Positions 27,452 through 37,620 are shown, numbered from the stretch's first letter. The stretch is DNA of 64,000 nt from Saprospiraceae bacterium (GCA_022448955.1 JAKVCU010000008.1:1-64000), one strand, 5' to 3'. The notes: generated by a model from the sequence alone, not told the origin. Made by a program: numbers and translations.

Positions 27452-29488
27452 ATGCAAAAATCTTTACTGTTTTGTTGTTTATTTCTTCTTTTTCATTTCG
27501 GATCTAATGCTCAAGACTCTTTGATCACAAGAGCATTAGATTCAATAACCATTAAAGCATCTCGCATAAGCGAAAAACTCACGGAAGTTCCTTTTGCTAT
27601 ATCAAGCTTGGGTAAAAGTCAATTGCAGTTGGGGCAACCCCAATTGACTATCAATGATGCCTTGGATCAGATTCCAGGTGTTTTTGCATTGAATGCTACT
27701 AATTTTGCACAAGATCTTCGTGTTTCGATCCGTGGATTTGGGGCACGTTCTTCTTTCGGTATTCGAGGCATACAAATTATTGTTGATGGATTGCCTGAAA
27801 CAACACCAGATGGACAAGGCCAAGTAGACAATTTGGACATTGGTTTGCTAGAGCGGCTAGAAGTACTTCGTGGTCCTTCTTCTAGCCTTTACGGAAATGC
27901 TGCTGGAGGAGTCCTTAACTTCGTCACTCAAGAAACAAGCAGCCAATTAATGACTCAATTCAGAGCTGCTATAGGCTCATTTGGCTTGCAACAATATCAA
28001 CTAAAATTTGGACAAACCCTCGGTAAACTCAATTATATAGTACACGGAAATTATATGCAGATGGATGGCTTTAGGCAACAAAGTGCCGTACAAATGGGTC
28101 AATTTTATGCTAAAGCCAACTACCAACTTAATGCAAATTCAAGCATTCGTTTTATTCTAAATTACTCCAATAGTCCCAAAGCAGAAGATCCTGGCTCTCT
28201 TACCTTGGAGCAAGTATCAGAAAGTAGAGAACAAGCACGAGATCGCAATGTGCTATTTAATGGGGGTGAAGAAATAACACAAACAAGATTAGGCTTAATC
28301 TTTAATCAAAAAATAAATAAGGGTAACTTAACGATAAAAGCATTTACAACATTCCGTGACTTTAGCAACCGCCTTCCTTTCGAAAATGGTGGAATCGTAC
28401 AATTTGAAAGACAATTCCATGGCGGAGGTGTAAAATATACTACACCTACCACCTATGGAAATATCCATGGGCAGTTTGTCGTGGGCTCAGATATATCCAT
28501 TCAATCAGATGATCGAAGAAGATATAATAACCTAGAAGGTGTATTAGGTGATTTAAGCTTTGAGCAAGAAGAACGCTTTCAGAGCATTGGCCTTTATGCT
28601 ATCCAGCATCTTTTACTAGGAGAAAAATGGCGGGCCAGAGTTGCTTTTAGAGCAGACTTTTTGAACTTAGAAGCGATAGATCGCTTTACTGCTAATGGGG
28701 ATAATTCTGGTGATAGAACGTACAATCAAGTCAACCCTTCCATTGCTTTGCAATATTTGATAAGCAACACAAGTCAGATCTTTACTTCTTTTTCGACCAG
28801 TTTTGAAACACCTGCCTTGTCAGAGTTATCCAATAATCCAACAAACCTTGGTGGATTCAATAATGAATTGGGACCACAAAAAGCCACTAATTATGAGGTC
28901 GGATATAGATCAGAGTTTACGAACAGACTATTTGGTGAAGTCGCTCTTTTCTATATCCAAGTAGAAGATGAAATTTTGCCCTTTGAACTAGAGCCATTCC
29001 CAGGCAGAACCTTCTTCAGGAATGCGGGTAGTACGAATCGAACGGGCATTGAAATGCAATTAAACTATGCTTTCGCAAAACACTGGCTTGCTCGTGCGAG
29101 CTATACCTATTCAGATTTTAAGTTTAATGATTTTGATAGATTTGATGGCAATCGTCTTCCAGGTATTCCACAACACATGGGTTTTGTAGCCTTGCGCTAC
29201 CAAAAACTAAAAGGATTTTACGGAAGTATACAAACAAGGTTTGTAGGGGAACTATTTGTCAATAACTCAAATGAAGTAACTGATGATGCCTATACCATCG
29301 TCAATCTTCGACTAGGATATCGCTTTAGAAAAGTAGGCTGGAATTTCTCTCCATTTTTTGGTGTAAACAACCTACTTGATACTGCCTATAACGCTAATAT
29401 TCGTATCAATGCTTTCGGTAATCGTTTCTTTGAACCAGGGCCTGGTGTTCATTTTTATGGTGGAATAAAATTTGGTTTTACGAATTAA
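27452..29488 (+). CDS. TonB-dependent outer-membrane receptor
   Basis: 678 residues from the ATG opening MQKSLLFCCLFLLFHF, a signal peptide ending SNAQ; an in-frame TTG six codons earlier is less likely. The plug domain (about 30-150) shows DALDQIPGVFALNATNF, VSIRGFGARSSFGIRG, VDGLPETTPDGQGQ and LERLEVLRGPSSSLYGNAAGG. The 22-strand barrel follows, with FSTSFETPALSELSNNP and an aromatic C-terminal strand ending GGIKFGFTN. It imports a scarce ligand (iron chelate, B12 or similar) using TonB energy. The gene just upstream needs B12, but the 95-base gap with a hairpin gives no proof that the two are linked. No carboxypeptidase-like N-domain, so it is not a SusC. Confidence 0.9.
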   Translation: MQKSLLFCCLFLLFHFGSNAQDSLITRALDSITIKASRISEKLTEVPFAISSLGKSQLQLGQPQLTINDALDQIPGVFALNATNFAQDLRVSIRGFGARSSFGIRGIQIIVDGLPETTPDGQGQVDNLDIGLLERLEVLRGPSSSLYGNAAGGVLNFVTQETSSQLMTQFRAAIGSFGLQQYQLKFGQTLGKLNYIVHGNYMQMDGFRQQSAVQMGQFYAKANYQLNANSSIRFILNYSNSPKAEDPGSLTLEQVSESREQARDRNVLFNGGEEITQTRLGLIFNQKINKGNLTIKAFTTFRDFSNRLPFENGGIVQFERQFHGGGVKYTTPTTYGNIHGQFVVGSDISIQSDDRRRYNNLEGVLGDLSFEQEERFQSIGLYAIQHLLLGEKWRARVAFRADFLNLEAIDRFTANGDNSGDRTYNQVNPSIALQYLISNTSQIFTSFSTSFETPALSELSNNPTNLGGFNNELGPQKATNYEVGYRSEFTNRLFGEVALFYIQVEDEILPFELEPFPGRTFFRNAGSTNRTGIEMQLNYAFAKHWLARASYTYSDFKFNDFDRFDGNRLPGIPQHMGFVALRYQKLKGFYGSIQTRFVGELFVNNSNEVTDDAYTIVNLRLGYRFRKVGWNFSPFFGVNNLLDTAYNANIRINAFGNRFFEPGPGVHFYGGIKFGFTN

Positions 29489-29497
29489 ATAATTTTC

Positions 29498-29534
29498 ATA
29501 TGCATTCATGTTGATTCATAACATGAATGCATAT
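29498..29534. terminator. Perfect 15-bp hairpin after the TonB receptor
   Basis: ATATGCATTCATGTT pairs perfectly with AACATGAATGCATAT around the seven-base loop GATTCAT, 10 bases after the stop codon. No T-run follows. It may terminate or stabilise the receptor mRNA. Confidence 0.65.
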
Positions 29535-29693
29535 CATACCTCCTCATAACTCACAACACGTCTATTTTATCTGCAATCGAAAAAGCCAGAAAAACTTACA
29601 AAAAATTGGTATCCTTTTCCAATTAACTAAAAATTCAATTTTTTTATAATTAAAATTTTAGATTGAAGATAGTCTTCTCTATAATTAATTTTC

Positions 29694-32168
29694 ATGATCA
29701 GTCGAATAGAAAAACTGAATGTATTAGTAAATGAAAGGCCAGAACAACTAAATTTTATCAAAAAATTAATCACGATTGATATATACGCAGCGTTGATATC
29801 TGGTGTAGCTGCGCAGGCATATGCATGGATAACTAGATTATCCACTACTGAGGTATTGCTCTATAACATTCTTATCGTTCTTTTATTTTCGTTCTTTCTA
29901 TTACTTTTACGACACAATAAAACCTTTCTATCCGCTGCCTTAATAACTTTTGTTCCTTCTGCACTAGTCTGTTTCATGATATTTTTTTTGTATTCCCCAT
30001 TTACTTCTATACTTATCATCCCTATCTCTATTAACGCACTCCTATTTTTTCCTGATAATAAACGTTTTGGTAGAGTAGTTGCATCAACACTATTTATTTT
30101 TGCTTGTTCGCTATGGATCATTGAATTACCTCATCTTGCCGAAATTTTACAAGATCAAATAATGGTAAAAAAAATGATCTTCAATGTATCTATTTTTGTA
30201 TTCTTTACTTTTTATAAGATAGTAAGCCTTTTGAGGCTTTCTCAGTTTGAATATGATCTGCAAAAGAAATCAGAAAAAAGTTTAAGAGAATTTCTTACCT
30301 ATAGTTCAGAAGCTATTTTTAAGGTTGAGTTTAAAAAGCCTATTAGCTTAAATCAAAGTCTTGAAAATCAAGTCAAAGATATTTTAGCTGTTGGATATCT
30401 AAAAGAAAGCAACCATGCGTTTTCAGAACTATATGCCATCGACTCATCCATAAACCTCAAAGGCTTAGGAATCGGAGAGGTTAATAAAAAAGTTTGGCAA
30501 AATCAGGGCACAGAACTGTATAAAACCCTAGCAAAATCTAATTATCAAATTTCTAAATCAAAAATACCAATCACTAATCTAAAAAATGAGCAAAGATTTA
30601 TCTCCAATTCCATTTTTGGAATCATCAAAGGCCAAAAACTTTTTGGTCTTTGGGGAATCCAAAGTGATATTACTAAGGCAACCAATACAGAATTAGCACT
30701 CCAAAAAAATGAATCTTATCTAAGTTCTGTTCTTAATAATTTAAAGGATAGCTTATGGACAATTGACAAGGATTATAAACTTACTGGTTTTAACAAAACT
30801 TGGACCAATATGCTTCACCAAAAGGGCTTGCCTGCACCTAAGGTTGGAGAAAATATCCTTAATTATGTACATCAGGAATATATCCCGTTTTGGAAAAAAG
30901 CTTTTCAAGCAGCTCTCTTAGGTGAAAACATTGAACACAGTTTGTCTTTTCCAATGAATGGAGCACCACATTATTGTTTACTTAATGTTTCTCCAATCAT
31001 TAACGCTGATAAGCAAATCTCAGGAGCTTTAGTCTGTGCAACCAATATTTCCAAAATAAAAAATGCAGAGCATGCACTACGGCAAAGTGAAGAACGTTAC
31101 CGCACCATTTTTGAAAACAGTGGATTAGGTATTTGTACTTCCAATGGAGTACAAATAACTAAGGTCAATCCTGCATTTGCTGAAATGGTTGGTTACCAGA
31201 CTCATGAACTGGTAAATAACTCTCCAAAATTAATTGTTGAAGAACATCTACTCAAAGATCTTGAGAATACAATGACAAATATTAAGAGCGGAGAGATTTC
31301 ATCTGCTGATTTTGAACTAAATTTTATCCGTAAAGACCAATCCATCTTACACGGATATATTAGAATGAGAGGTATTTATGATGGAAGTGGAAAATATAAG
31401 GAATCCATAACAACAATTACTGATATTACGACCATTAAAAGAGCACAAAAGGCACTTGAGGAAAAAAATACGTCTTTAGAGAAATATATTGAAAGTAATA
31501 TGCAGCTTGAAAACTTTGCTTATCTGGCTTCCCACGATTTAAAAGCACCTATTCGTACTATCCTTGGCTTTACACAAATATTGAGCAAGAAGCTCAACAA
31601 TCAGCTTGATGATAAAGAGCGCCAATACTTCGATTATATCATGAAAGGTGCTAAAGGAATGGATAGACTCATCCACAAACTTTTGGAGTATTCAAAGGTG
31701 AATACCCAAAAGGTAGAAAAAGACATTATTATTTTACCAGACCTTATTGACAATGTTTTAGAAGATTTAAGAGTAAGTATTGAGGAGTCAAAGGCTAAAA
31801 TTATTACAAGCTGTATTCCAAAGGCTATTTTTGGAGATTATGTTCAAATTAAGCAGTTACTCCAAAATTTGATTGCCAATGCCATCAAATTTAGAAAAAA
31901 GAAAGAACTGCCATTTATTGAAATTAAAGCTATGGAAGAAATAAATTACTGGAGATTTGAAGTTGAAGATAATGGTATAGGCATTAGCCCTTCTTTTCAT
32001 GATAAAATTTTCCAACTCTTCCGAAAGCTTCATGGCCCAAAAGACTATGAGGGTACAGGAATCGGCCTAGCACTTTGTAAAAAAGTAGTGGAACTACATG
32101 GAGGTAAGATTTCTTTACAATCCATACCTGAACAAGGCACTACTTTTATATTCACCATAGCCAAATAA
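29694..32168 (+). CDS. Membrane sensor histidine kinase with PAS domains
   Basis: 824 residues. Five or six N-terminal membrane helices (about 28-185) form a 7TM-like sensor. Two or three PAS-type folds follow (about 195-335 weak; 340-460; 465-590), the last two joined by the typical ALRQSEERYRTIFENSGLG. HisKA carries His614 in FAYLASHDLKAPIRTILGF, and the HATPase has LIANAIKF, VEDNGIGI, IFQLFRKLHG and GTGIGLALCKKV. The ASHDLKAPIR signature belongs to the phytochrome-like kinase group. No response regulator is adjacent, so it is an orphan kinase. A 949-base AT-rich gap separates it from coxG; a link to the cox genes is not shown. Confidence 0.9.
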   Translation: MISRIEKLNVLVNERPEQLNFIKKLITIDIYAALISGVAAQAYAWITRLSTTEVLLYNILIVLLFSFFLLLLRHNKTFLSAALITFVPSALVCFMIFFLYSPFTSILIIPISINALLFFPDNKRFGRVVASTLFIFACSLWIIELPHLAEILQDQIMVKKMIFNVSIFVFFTFYKIVSLLRLSQFEYDLQKKSEKSLREFLTYSSEAIFKVEFKKPISLNQSLENQVKDILAVGYLKESNHAFSELYAIDSSINLKGLGIGEVNKKVWQNQGTELYKTLAKSNYQISKSKIPITNLKNEQRFISNSIFGIIKGQKLFGLWGIQSDITKATNTELALQKNESYLSSVLNNLKDSLWTIDKDYKLTGFNKTWTNMLHQKGLPAPKVGENILNYVHQEYIPFWKKAFQAALLGENIEHSLSFPMNGAPHYCLLNVSPIINADKQISGALVCATNISKIKNAEHALRQSEERYRTIFENSGLGICTSNGVQITKVNPAFAEMVGYQTHELVNNSPKLIVEEHLLKDLENTMTNIKSGEISSADFELNFIRKDQSILHGYIRMRGIYDGSGKYKESITTITDITTIKRAQKALEEKNTSLEKYIESNMQLENFAYLASHDLKAPIRTILGFTQILSKKLNNQLDDKERQYFDYIMKGAKGMDRLIHKLLEYSKVNTQKVEKDIIILPDLIDNVLEDLRVSIEESKAKIITSCIPKAIFGDYVQIKQLLQNLIANAIKFRKKKELPFIEIKAMEEINYWRFEVEDNGIGISPSFHDKIFQLFRKLHGPKDYEGTGIGLALCKKVVELHGGKISLQSIPEQGTTFIFTIAK

Positions 32169-33117
32169 AATTGATCTTCAATATGGCATTATGCCATTAA
32201 TAACTTCTTAAACTACTGAGGTATAATCGAATCTTTTTTTGTCATTGAGGGTATAAAACAGATAGTTGATCAAGTGATATACTTCTTCATTTTTCTGCAA
32301 ATGCATTGAAGAGTTACATATTTCTCTCCTGTTATTTTTAGATTCAATTGCTGATCTTTGAATAAAACAAACTAACAACATCGCGTACTTTATCCGGTTT
32401 AGTACCAAGTACTAAACATGATGATGAGCTTTCTTTTTCATTAATGAAAAATCAACAACTATTTTCTCACTACTTGGCAAAAGTACCGATGCGCCGATAA
32501 AAAACCAATGCGGATATTCGGCTTAGATGTATATTTTTCAATCCGTATCTAGTAAGGCTAAATATTGGTTCAATAAAAATTCAACAATAGGCTGATAATA
32601 TTACGTCAGCTAAAAATCATATCTAAATACTGACCAGCACGCTACGAAAAAGATCATGCTCCCACTTTGTATATATATTTCTTAACAAATCCCTCTTTTT
32701 ACTAAATTTCTATCCATCAAATTTAATGAGTTCTTAAAATCATGAGACGAAGTGGATGGTTTGATTAAGCACTTTTCTCCATTTATTTACCTTTGAAAGA
32801 TTTTAGAATGAAATTTTGATTAAAGACTTATAAAATAACTAAAATTTGGTATTATTAAACTTATAAAATAGAAATATGCTATTTTTTGATATTAATGTGA
32901 TATTTTATTTAAAAATACTTTCCTAAATTTGAAGAACAAGATTTATGAAAGTTTTAAATCCAAAGTAGCTTATAAAAAATAACGAACAAGTTGTTCTAAA
33001 AATTTGCAAAAACAGCCTGCTGTAGAGCTCAAGCCTATTTTTGTTCAACTCCAAACGCCTTACATCATTGGTATTATTATAGATTATTAAAAAATATAAA
33101 ATTAAACACATTCACCT
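32169..33117. other. AT-rich 949-base gap with no recognised gene
   Basis: Two leftward frames (66 and 62 codons, at 32208-32408 and 32923-33111) look random: odd composition, no domain, no promoter. A small palindrome ATGGCATTATGCCAT is at 32183-32197. The right end must hold the promoter of the cox cluster. No copy of the dispersed element, tRNA or hairpin-rich RNA was seen. Confidence 0.5.
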
Positions 33118-33555
33118 ATGAATCTAAAGGGTAACTACCAATTCGATGCATCATCGAAGGCTATATGGGACTGTCTCATGAATCCAGAAGTGTTAACACG
33201 CATTACACCAGGAATTTCAAGGCTGGAACAAATAGAAGAAGACCAGTTCAAAGCTATTGCAGATGTAAAAATAGGTCCTGTGAAAGGCTCTTTTGAAGGA
33301 AATCTAAAAGTAGCAGAAAAGAAAGAACCAGAACGTTTTGTACTAAAAATTACTCAAAAAAGCAAAATCGGAAACGTTTCTGCAGATGTAGCGATAGCAT
33401 TAAATAAAAAAGAAGATGGACAGACAGAAATGGAGTTCGACGGTAAAGCAAAACTTTCTGGTCTACTCGCAAGAACTGGTCAAAGAGTACTTTCTGGCGT
33501 AGCCAATACACTTACTAAACAGTTCTTTAAAGCATTAGAAAAAGAGCTGGCATAA
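33118..33555 (+). CDS. coxG: CoxG-like SRPBCC protein
   Basis: 145 residues. It begins MNLKGNYQFDASSKAIWDCL and contains the CoxG signature region (ITPGISRLEQI, KIGPVKGSFEGNL, SGLLARTGQRVLSGVAN). CoxG belongs to the START/Bet v1-like (SRPBCC) fold and, in carboxydotrophs, helps attach CO dehydrogenase to the membrane; here no C-terminal membrane anchor is visible, so this is the short form. It leads the cluster coxG-S-L-M with 68 bases before coxS. Its presence marks the cluster as CODH-like rather than a catabolic xanthine dehydrogenase. Confidence 0.85.
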   Translation: MNLKGNYQFDASSKAIWDCLMNPEVLTRITPGISRLEQIEEDQFKAIADVKIGPVKGSFEGNLKVAEKKEPERFVLKITQKSKIGNVSADVAIALNKKEDGQTEMEFDGKAKLSGLLARTGQRVLSGVANTLTKQFFKALEKELA

Positions 33556-33623
33556 CAACTGCATAATGCCAGCTTATATTTAAAACATATTTATTACGAA
33601 TTCTGTCTTAAAACACACACATC

Positions 33624-34112
33624 ATGGCAAAAGTTGAATTAATTGTCAATGGGCAAAGCGTTGAAAAAGAAGTAGAAGACCGCACCCTTCTAGCACAATT
33701 TCTGCGTGACACCCTACAACTCACCGGAACACACGTTGGCTGCGACACCAGTAGCTGTGGCGCCTGTACCATACTTGTCGATGGAAAAGCCGTAAAATCA
33801 TGCACTATACTTGCGGTTCAAGCAGATGGTAGCCATATCAAAACTATTGAGGGCATGGCCACAAATGGTGCCTTACATCCGCTTCAAGAAGGATTTAAAG
33901 AAGAACATGGCTTGCAATGTGGCTTCTGCACTCCAGGTATGATCATGACTGCTGCTGACCTATTGAGTCACAACAATGATCCTTCCGAACAAGAAATTAG
34001 AGAAGCTTTAGAGGGTAATTTCTGTAGATGCACAGGTTACCATAATATCGTTCGCTCTATTCAACATGCTGCTAAAAAAATTAGAAGTGGCGAAGCGGCC
34101 GTTAGTGCCTAA
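33624..34112 (+). CDS. coxS: Molybdenum hydroxylase small subunit, two [2Fe-2S] clusters
   Basis: 162 residues, the normal size. The plant-type ferredoxin domain binds a [2Fe-2S] cluster through Cys40, Cys45, Cys48 and Cys60 ([16 protein letters not shown]). The helical domain binds the second through Cys99, Cys102, Cys134 and Cys136 ([23 protein letters not shown]). All eight ligands are present. It relays electrons from the molybdenum site in the large subunit to FAD in the medium subunit. It lies 50 bases before coxL, in the order S-L-M rather than the M-S-L of classical carboxydotrophs. Confidence 0.95.
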   Translation: MAKVELIVNGQSVEKEVEDRTLLAQFLRDTLQLTGTHVGCDTSSCGACTILVDGKAVKSCTILAVQADGSHIKTIEGMATNGALHPLQEGFKEEHGLQCGFCTPGMIMTAADLLSHNNDPSEQEIREALEGNFCRCTGYHNIVRSIQHAAKKIRSGEAAVSA

Positions 34113-34162
34113 TCCACGCAAGCAGTCAAGTATTAAAATTCAACCTTAAAAGAAAAGAAAAA

Positions 34163-36526
34163 ATGACGTTTATAGGAAAATCTGTAAAACGCGTAGAAGA
34201 TCAGCGTTTTCTCACAGGTAAAGGTCGATATACAGATGATATCGTCTTACCAGGCATGACGTATGCCTATATTCTCCGCTCTCCTTATGCGCACGCCAAA
34301 ATCCTAAGTATCAATACTAGTAAGGCGGAAGCAATGGATGGCGTTGTAAAAATCTTCACAGGAAAAGATATCGCTGCAGCAGGCATCAATGGCGTACCAT
34401 GTGGCTGGCAAGTTAACTTTAAAAATGGCGATACAATGAAAGAGCCTCCGCATCCTCTTTTGGTAGCGGATAAAGCTCGTTATGCAGGAGATGGAGTAGC
34501 CATGATTATTGCAGAAAGCAAAGAAGCTGCTCGTGATGCTGCAGATATGGTAGATGTGGAATATGAAGAACTTGATGCGGTTACCAATGCAGCTGATGCA
34601 GTTGCTGATGGCAAACCACTCGTTCATGATGATGCACCTAATAATATGTGCTTTGATTGGGAGCTTGGCAACCCAATCGATGAGGTTAATGCAGCTATGA
34701 GCGCAGCTGACCATATCACTTCTTTAGAGTTTACCAATCAACGCGTGATTCCTAACGCAATGGAACCTCGTGCTGCGATTGGTCAGTATGAAGATCATAG
34801 TGGTAAGTATACCTTGCATACAACTTCCCAAAACCCTCACTTAACGAGGCTACTCATGTGTGCATTTGTATTGGGTGTACCCGAACATAAGGTAAGAGTA
34901 GTCGCTCCTGATGTAGGTGGTGGCTTTGGTTCAAAAATTTTCCACTACGCTGAAGAAGCACTCGTGATTTGGGCTTCTAAGCAGCTTAATCGTCCTGTAA
35001 AGTGGACTTCTGACCGTAGTGAAGCATTTTTGACGGATGCACATGGTCGTGATCATATCTCTAAAGCAGAAATGGGCTTTGATAAAGATGGTAACATCCT
35101 TGCCCTTCGAGTAAAAACACACGCTAACTTGGGTGCTTATCTTTCTACTTTTGCTCCTTGTGTACCAACATGGCTACACGGAACATTACTACAAGGATTA
35201 TACACCACTCCAAAGATTAATGTTGACGTAACAGGTGTATTCACACATACTACTCCTGTAGATGCTTATCGTGGTGCAGGCCGTCCCGAAGCTACTTACT
35301 TACTAGAGCGCTTATTGGACAAGGCTGCACTAGAAATGAAAAGAGACCCTGCTGAGTTGCGCCTTCAAAACTTCATTCCTGCTTTCGACGGTGTAAAAGA
35401 GGAAGGTTATATGACTCAAGTTGCTTTACAATATGATAGTGGTAATTATCATGGGGTATTGGAACGTGCCTTAGAAATGGTTGGCTACGAAGATTTCCGA
35501 AAAGAACAAGCTGCAGCTAGAGATGAAGGCCGCCTATTAGGTATTGGTTTCTCAACTTATATTGAAGCTTGTGGTATTGCACCATCTGCTGTGGTGGGGG
35601 CACTAGGTGCACGCGCAGGTTTGTATGAGTCTGCACAAGTACGTGTACAGCCCACAGGTAAAGTGAGCGTATATTCTGGTTCTCACTCTCATGGGCAAGG
35701 TCATGAAACGACTTTTGCACAAGTTGTTGCTGATAAACTAGGTATTCCATTAGAAGATGTAGAGATCGTTCACGGTGATTCTGAAGCAGTAGCTTTTGGT
35801 ATGGGTACTTATGGTTCTCGTAGTTTGGCCGTTGGCGGTAGTGCCATTGTTAGAAGTATTGAAAAAGTACTAGAAAAAGGTGCTCAAATTGCTGCTCACA
35901 AGCTTGAGGCAAATCCAGAAGATTTAGAATATGCTGGTGGCAAATGGACGGTAAAAGGAACAGATAAAAGCGTAGCTTTTGGCGATGTAGCTTTGACCGC
36001 TTATGTGCCTCATGATTATCCACAAGGCTTAGAGCCAGGTATGGATTTCTCTAGTTTTTATGATCCTGCCAACTTTACTTATCCATTCGGTGCACATATC
36101 GCTATTGTAGAGGTAGATAAAGACACTGGAAAAGTAAGTTTAAAGCGCTTTATCGCTGTAGATGACGTAGGAAACGTTATTAATCCAATGATTGTTGATG
36201 GTCAAATCCATGGTGGTTTGGCACAAGGTATTGGACAGGCATTGTTTGAAGGCGCAATTTATGATGAATATGGCCAATTGACTAATGGCTCTTATATGGA
36301 TTATACCATGCCAAGAGCAGATGATCTACCAAGCTTTGAAGTAGATCGTCAAGTAACACCTTGTCCACACAACCCACTTGGTGTAAAAGGTGCTGGAGAA
36401 GCTGGCTGCATTGGTTCTACACCAGCAGTAGTAAACGCAGTTATGGATGCATTAGCACCATTCGGCATCAAAGATTTGGAAATGCCAATGACACCAGAGC
36501 GTGTTTGGAGAACCATGAATTCGTAA
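34163..36526 (+). CDS. coxL: Molybdenum hydroxylase large subunit, form II CoxL-like
   Basis: 787 residues, complete. The active-site loop at residues 368-374 reads AYRGAGR, the form II signature; the Cys needed for the Mo-Cu centre of true (form I) CO dehydrogenase is absent. The molybdopterin sites DVGGGFGSK, GSHSHGQGHETTFAQ and the base Glu746 in GVKGAGEAGCIGS are intact, so the enzyme should be an active hydroxylase. Form II members have been proposed to oxidise CO slowly or other substrates such as aldehydes, purines or aromatics; the substrate cannot be read from the sequence. It forms a heterotrimer with the S and M subunits encoded either side. Confidence 0.92.
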   Translation: MTFIGKSVKRVEDQRFLTGKGRYTDDIVLPGMTYAYILRSPYAHAKILSINTSKAEAMDGVVKIFTGKDIAAAGINGVPCGWQVNFKNGDTMKEPPHPLLVADKARYAGDGVAMIIAESKEAARDAADMVDVEYEELDAVTNAADAVADGKPLVHDDAPNNMCFDWELGNPIDEVNAAMSAADHITSLEFTNQRVIPNAMEPRAAIGQYEDHSGKYTLHTTSQNPHLTRLLMCAFVLGVPEHKVRVVAPDVGGGFGSKIFHYAEEALVIWASKQLNRPVKWTSDRSEAFLTDAHGRDHISKAEMGFDKDGNILALRVKTHANLGAYLSTFAPCVPTWLHGTLLQGLYTTPKINVDVTGVFTHTTPVDAYRGAGRPEATYLLERLLDKAALEMKRDPAELRLQNFIPAFDGVKEEGYMTQVALQYDSGNYHGVLERALEMVGYEDFRKEQAAARDEGRLLGIGFSTYIEACGIAPSAVVGALGARAGLYESAQVRVQPTGKVSVYSGSHSHGQGHETTFAQVVADKLGIPLEDVEIVHGDSEAVAFGMGTYGSRSLAVGGSAIVRSIEKVLEKGAQIAAHKLEANPEDLEYAGGKWTVKGTDKSVAFGDVALTAYVPHDYPQGLEPGMDFSSFYDPANFTYPFGAHIAIVEVDKDTGKVSLKRFIAVDDVGNVINPMIVDGQIHGGLAQGIGQALFEGAIYDEYGQLTNGSYMDYTMPRADDLPSFEVDRQVTPCPHNPLGVKGAGEAGCIGSTPAVVNAVMDALAPFGIKDLEMPMTPERVWRTMNS

Positions 36527-36544
36527 ATTTTTAAACCAAAAACA

Positions 36545-37393
36545 ATGATTCCTACCGGATTTACATATCATCGAGCAAGCAGCTTAAAAGAGGCACTCGA
36601 TTTATTAAATACCCACGATGATGCCAAATTATTGGCTGGTGGACATAGCTTAATTCCTGCACTTAAATTACGCCTTAATCAACCGGCTCATTTAATCGAC
36701 ATTAGTCGTTTAGACGATCTAAAAGGTATAAAAGAGGAAGGTGGCACTCTAGTCATTGGTGCAGGCGTTACACATGGCGAAATTGCACATTCTGATTTAG
36801 TCAAAGAAAAAGTGGCTATGCTTGCAGAAGCGGCAGATTTGATTGGCGATGTTCAAGTACGTAATGTGGGTACTATTGGCGGAAGTCTAGCACATGCCGA
36901 TCCAGCAGCTGATTGGCCAGCATTGATGTTAGCAGCGGAAGCTGAAATTACGGTACTCGGCCCTAATGGTTCTCGTAGCATCTCAGCAGAGGATTTCTTC
37001 ACTGGCTTTTATGAAACGGCATTGGGTGAAGATGAAGTACTAACTTCTATTCGTATTCCAATCCCTCCTGCAGGTACGTCTACTTCTTATCAGAAGTTTA
37101 TGCAACCAGCCTCTCGCTTTGCAATTGTTGGCTGTGCCGCGATGATTACGCGTACTAATGGTACTTGTGATCGTGTTCGTGTAGCATTCACAGGAGTAGC
37201 AGATAAAGCTTATCGTGCGAAAGGCATTGAGGATGCCCTTACGGGAAAAGCTTATGATACAGGCAATATCGAAGCAGCAGTTAGCTCTGCTGCAGAAGGT
37301 GTTGATGTAATGAGTGATCATTTTGCATCAGAAGAATACCGTTCGCACTTAGCAAGAGTTTATGCTCGTAAAGCACTGAGTGCGGCTAGCTAA
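36545..37393 (+). CDS. coxM: Molybdenum hydroxylase medium subunit, FAD-binding
   Basis: 282 residues. The vanillyl-alcohol-oxidase-type FAD fold shows both family motifs: AGGHSLIPALKLRLN (about residues 32-46) and GTIGGSLAHADPAADWPA (about 109-126). The C-terminal CO-dehydrogenase flavoprotein domain follows (about 170-280). It accepts electrons from the small subunit and passes them to the respiratory chain or another acceptor. It starts 18 bases after coxL. A strong hairpin (37420-37453) and a repeat element follow, so the structural genes probably form their own transcript, separate from coxD-coxE. Confidence 0.93.
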   Translation: MIPTGFTYHRASSLKEALDLLNTHDDAKLLAGGHSLIPALKLRLNQPAHLIDISRLDDLKGIKEEGGTLVIGAGVTHGEIAHSDLVKEKVAMLAEAADLIGDVQVRNVGTIGGSLAHADPAADWPALMLAAEAEITVLGPNGSRSISAEDFFTGFYETALGEDEVLTSIRIPIPPAGTSTSYQKFMQPASRFAIVGCAAMITRTNGTCDRVRVAFTGVADKAYRAKGIEDALTGKAYDTGNIEAAVSSAAEGVDVMSDHFASEEYRSHLARVYARKALSAAS

Positions 37394-37419
37394 ACAATTT
37401 TGCTTTCGTAAAGTTATAA

Positions 37420-37453
37420 GAAGCAGTGAATGGCCCTTGTCCTTCACTGCTTC
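37420..37453 (+). terminator. Intrinsic terminator after coxM
   Basis: GAAGCAGTGAA pairs perfectly (11 bp) with TTCACTGCTTC, with additional GG/CC pairing inside; CTCATTTTTG follows. It lies 27 bases after the coxM stop and would end the coxG-S-L-M transcript before coxD. Confidence 0.75.
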
Positions 37454-37468
37454 CTCATTTTTGCTTTA

Positions 37469-37620
37469 AATAGTAAGGCTAGAACCTGTATACCTCTGGC
37501 TGAAATTGGCATAATTCCTAGCGTTCGTTTTGAAAACGAATTTACAGGTTTTTGGTCATCTAGCTTTTCAAGCAAACCATATGAAATATACACTCAATTT
37601 TGACTAGCCTAACTACTTAT
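37469..37620 (+). repeat. Dispersed TAAGT/ACTTA element, copy C (long form)
   Basis: About 152 bases. The left end AGTAAGGCTAGAACCTG is near-identical to the left end of copy E, as is the following CCTCTGGCTGAAAT. The right end CAATTTTGACTAGCCTAACTACTTAT matches an end of copy F. The core differs from D and E and contains the palindrome TTCGTTTTGAAAACGAA. The last bases run into the coxD start codon (TTATGGA, also found at the end of copy F), so the element lies between the cox structural genes and the coxD-E pair. Confidence 0.7.

Noticed and set aside
32208-33111. Two leftward frames of 66 and 62 codons in the gap before coxG.
   Set aside because: No domain, signal or promoter, unnatural composition, and they lie in an AT-rich spacer; treated as random.
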